Origin: Chryseobacterium gleum
GTDB lineage: Bacteria; Bacteroidota; Bacteroidia; Flavobacteriales_D; Crocinitomicaceae
Assembly (NCBI GenBank): GCA_943326825.2
Contig: CALPUT020000108.1
Coordinates: 1 to 7,745 of the forward strand
Length of the DNA: 7,745 bases
Reading direction: 5' to 3'
The notes below the pieces were generated by a model that saw nothing but the letters and a program-made list of their open reading frames with translations, had not been told where the DNA came from and did not search any database. Shown in pieces: positions 5,681 through 7,745 of the stretch; position 1 is the first letter of the stretch, and every line of letters begins with the position of its first letter. A program made the translations under genes and the position numbers.

Positions 5681-6406
5681 ATGGAAACATTTTTAGTATA
5701 CTTAGGTTTAGTTGGAGCAGTTATTTTGGGTGGAATTATTGTCACTTATCTACATGCTGCAAACAAAAATAAATTCATAAAACTGATGTTAAGTTTTAGT
5801 GGTGGCTTTTTATTAGCTATTGCTTTTACTCATTTTGTCCCTGAATTATACGCCTCTGAAACTAAAAATATTGGACTATTTATTTTACTTGGATTCTTAA
5901 TTCAATTGGTTTTAGAGTTTTTCTCCGGCGGAATCGAACATGGTCACGTTCACGTGCACAAGGGACAAAAAATGCCATGGGGCTTATTTATTTCGCTTTC
6001 TGCCCACTCTATATTAGAAGGAATTCCGTTGGGAAATCAATATGCTGGAATTGAAATTGGCCATCAACACGGAGAACATTCATTGTTGTTTGGGATTTTG
6101 TTTCACCAATTACCTGTTGCTGTTGCTTTGATGACGCTTCTTTTAAACACAAACATCTCAAAATCAAAAGCTTGGTTGATTTTGATTGCTTTTGGAATCA
6201 TGACTCCCCTTGGATTGACGATTGGATTAATTTCTTCAACTGCTGCTTCATTCTTAGACTTCAACATGATATTAGCAATTGTAGTGGGGATGTTTCTTCA
6301 CATTTCTACAACCATCATTTTTGAAACAAGCGAAAACCACAAGTTTAACATCCTAAAATTGACTAGTATTTTAATAGGATGTACACTTGCATTTTTAATG
6401 CATTAA
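5681..6406 (+). CDS. ZIP-family divalent metal transporter
   Basis: A 241-residue inner-membrane transporter of the ZIP family, which moves zinc, iron or other divalent cations into the cytoplasm. About eight hydrophobic segments are seen, the first at 4-24. Family marks are FSGGFLLAIAFTHFVPE (39-55, TM2), HSILEGIPLG (109-118, TM4; His109 and Glu113 are expected metal ligands), HQLPVAVAL (142-150, TM5), and FLHISTTIIFE (205-215) near the end. The loop between TM3 and TM4 is histidine-rich (HGHVHVH, 87-93), with a second cluster GHQHGEH (127-133) between TM4 and TM5; both could bind metal. TM5 has HQ where many ZIPs have HE, so the binuclear site may be altered. The ATG follows the methyltransferase stop with no gap, suggesting coupling. 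Its stop overlaps the convergent gene's stop by four bases. The metal is not predictable. Confidence 0.92.
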   Translation: METFLVYLGLVGAVILGGIIVTYLHAANKNKFIKLMLSFSGGFLLAIAFTHFVPELYASETKNIGLFILLGFLIQLVLEFFSGGIEHGHVHVHKGQKMPWGLFISLSAHSILEGIPLGNQYAGIEIGHQHGEHSLLFGILFHQLPVAVALMTLLLNTNISKSKAWLILIAFGIMTPLGLTIGLISSTAASFLDFNMILAIVVGMFLHISTTIIFETSENHKFNILKLTSILIGCTLAFLMH

Positions 6407-7212
6407 AGTTTCTTTTTCTGGATTTCATCAACACCTTCTAAACCATATTTTTTTCGATTGAACATGACATTTCTCTCTGCTACTGATTGTAAATAATAAC
6501 AAATCTTTGGACCTAATTTCCCATAGTAATTTGAACCAACTGGACTTTCATTAAAGATTGCTGCATAGAAACAAGAAGCCGCTAAATAGGAACCTTTTAA
6601 GCTTGGATGACCTCCATCTTTTACATATAATTTTACGTCACCTCTTCTTTTTCTAGAATCTTTCCAGGCCATTCCAACGGGAACAACTCCAATATCATAC
6701 GTTTTATATAAATTCAAGTATTGGTTACTGATTTTATTCGCCATTTTCAAAAAGGTATTCGCTTCTTTATTTGGTTTATAACCATCACGATAACCCCAAG
6801 TCATGTAAAACAACATTTTAGTGTACGGATTATTCTTTTGAATCATTGCGATAATTCTCTCTAAGGCAGGCAACGTTTTGTTTTGAATAATCTTAGAATC
6901 TCTTATAAAATCTCTACTAGAACCTTGGATGATTACATAATCCCAATCTTGACTTTTAATTGCTCTTTTAACTGCATTTCGATGTGAATGCCCAAAAATG
7001 GTAGCTTTCCCTTTGGTGCAATCTTCAACATAAACTTTCTTTCCTTTTGAGATAGCTATTCCTTCAAAAATTGTTGGCATATTGTTTCTATATGTCAAGC
7101 TATTTCCAATAAATAAAATTTTGATTTTTTCTTTATCAATTGGTTTAAAGTAAATTACTACAGGAATAATTATAATAACCAAAAGCAAACTAATTTTCCA
7201 ATACTTTTTCAT
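6403..7212 (-). CDS. SGNH/GDSL-like hydrolase, membrane-anchored
   Basis: A 269-residue protein with an N-terminal hydrophobic anchor (residues 7-22) and an SGNH-hydrolase fold exposed outside the cytoplasm. Block I is ILFIGNSLT (32-40) with Ser38 as likely nucleophile. Block V is DGGHPSLKGSYLAA (199-212), where Asp199 and His202 fit the DxxH catalytic pair. Where block III normally has GxND, this protein has VIIQGSS (93-99), so the oxyanion-hole asparagine is not obvious; this variant is common in the DUF4886-like SGNH branch. Such enzymes often remove or transfer acyl groups on glycans. It lies 23 bases downstream of a polyprenyl-phosphate sugar transferase on the same strand, so a role in modifying the glycan made by that pathway is a reasonable inference. 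The C-terminus is basic (QKKKL). The ATG precedes a positive-inside signal-anchor. Confidence 0.8.
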   Translation of the reverse strand: MKKYWKISLLLVIIIIPVVIYFKPIDKEKIKILFIGNSLTYRNNMPTIFEGIAISKGKKVYVEDCTKGKATIFGHSHRNAVKRAIKSQDWDYVIIQGSSRDFIRDSKIIQNKTLPALERIIAMIQKNNPYTKMLFYMTWGYRDGYKPNKEANTFLKMANKISNQYLNLYKTYDIGVVPVGMAWKDSRKRRGDVKLYVKDGGHPSLKGSYLAASCFYAAIFNESPVGSNYYGKLGPKICYYLQSVAERNVMFNRKKYGLEGVDEIQKKKL

Positions 7213-7235
7213 TGCGAAATAAATTTAATCGTTCT

Positions 7236-7745
7236 TCAGCGAATCATTTTTAGAAAAGTTAAGCACATAATTTTTAAATCTTGAATAATTGTTGGATTCG
7301 CAAGATATTTTTTATTCAACTCTAATTTAGCTGGCATTACTTCGTTGATATACGTCTCTTTCGGATTTTCAGAATTACCTAAAATTTCATTTTCTTTAAA
7401 ATATTCTAAAGAAGCATAATCCGTGATTCCTGGCTTTACTTCTAAAACTAGTCTTTGTTCAGGTGTATATAAGTCAACATATTCTTTTACTTCAGGACGA
7501 GGACCGACAATACTCATATCTCCTTTTAGCACATTTATAAATTGAGGGAATTCATCCAATTTCAATTTACGTAATATCAATCCGACTTTTGTGATTCGAG
7601 CATCTTTCATCCCAATCGTCAGCTTACCTTCTTTGTCTGCATCCACTCGCATTGAACGAAATTTAATTAGCTTAAAAGGAATCCCTTTTTTACCAATTCG
7701 TTCTTGTAAGTAAAAAATTCCTCCCCGACTTCCAAAAATGATAAA
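7236..7745 (-). CDS. Polyprenyl-phosphate sugar-phosphate transferase (bacterial sugar transferase family), C-terminal part
   Basis: The last 169 residues of a gene that enters from the right edge. The open frame continues past the ATG at 7652 to the window end with clear family sequence (SRGGIFYLQERIGKKG, then FKLIKFRSM), so that ATG is not the start. The family are monotopic membrane enzymes (PglC/WcaJ/WbaP type) that transfer a sugar phosphate from a nucleotide sugar to undecaprenyl phosphate, the first step of lipid-linked glycan assembly. The catalytic Asp-Glu pair is in LKLDEFPQ (7551-7556 codes for it), followed by LKGDMSIVGPRPE and PGITDYASLEYF, all canonical. The missing part would be the N-terminal membrane helix and the first catalytic strand. 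It is followed at 23 bases by the SGNH hydrolase gene. The sugar specificity cannot be told; capsule, exopolysaccharide or protein O-glycan synthesis are all possible. Confidence 0.93.
   Translation of the reverse strand, partial: FIIFGSRGGIFYLQERIGKKGIPFKLIKFRSMRVDADKEGKLTIGMKDARITKVGLILRKLKLDEFPQFINVLKGDMSIVGPRPEVKEYVDLYTPEQRLVLEVKPGITDYASLEYFKENEILGNSENPKETYINEVMPAKLELNKKYLANPTIIQDLKIMCLTFLKMIR

Noticed and set aside
5539..5745. Minus-strand open frame of 68 codons across the methyltransferase-ZIP junction
   Set aside because: It is antisense to two well-supported coupled genes and its translation is unremarkable.
7650..7652. ATG as the start of the sugar transferase
   Set aside because: The same frame stays open to the window edge and codes family-typical sequence upstream (QERIGKKG, FKLIKFRS), so the gene is truncated by the window, not started here.

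Overview
The window is AT-rich DNA from a member of the Bacteroidota, most likely class Flavobacteriia (inference). The reasons are the S46 dipeptidyl-peptidase, promoter-like TAnnTTTG boxes in place of sigma70-type -10/-35 pairs, almost no Shine-Dalgarno sequences, TTG starts, and protein sequences that read like flavobacterial homologues. Genus cannot be fixed from this window. No tRNA, rRNA, CRISPR array, insertion sequence or phage gene was seen, and no gene-free stretch exceeds about 150 bases.

Layout from left to right. (1) Positions 1-147, minus: the first 49 residues of a PadR-type regulator, cut by the window edge. (2) Positions 286-2421, minus: a complete S46 peptidase with the arginine that marks DPP11 (Asp/Glu-specific), followed by a strong intrinsic terminator. 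(3) Positions 2568-3218, plus: an unrecognised multi-pass membrane protein, divergent from DPP11. (4) Positions 3298-4828, minus: a tight three-gene operon of SiaB-like kinase, SiaC-like (DUF1987) phosphoprotein and dephospho-CoA kinase CoaE, converging on the membrane protein across a hairpin. (5) Positions 4946-6406, plus: a class I SAM-dependent methyltransferase abutting a ZIP-family metal transporter, transcribed divergently from siaB. (6) Positions 6403-7745, minus: an SGNH-fold membrane-anchored hydrolase and, upstream of it, a polyprenyl-phosphate sugar-phosphate transferase cut by the right edge; this looks like the end of a surface-glycan operon.

Working together: most of the window is chromosomal housekeeping. 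The least ordinary part is the siaB-siaC pair. In Pseudomonas the SiaB kinase phosphorylates SiaC, the SiaA phosphatase reverses this, and SiaC controls the diguanylate cyclase SiaD. Here kinase and target stand without SiaA or SiaD nearby and share an operon with the last enzyme of CoA synthesis. The other recurring theme is regulatory: the padR, siaB and methyltransferase starts each lie just downstream of the same octamer TATATTTG, and in two cases the spacing is so short that leaderless transcripts are expected.
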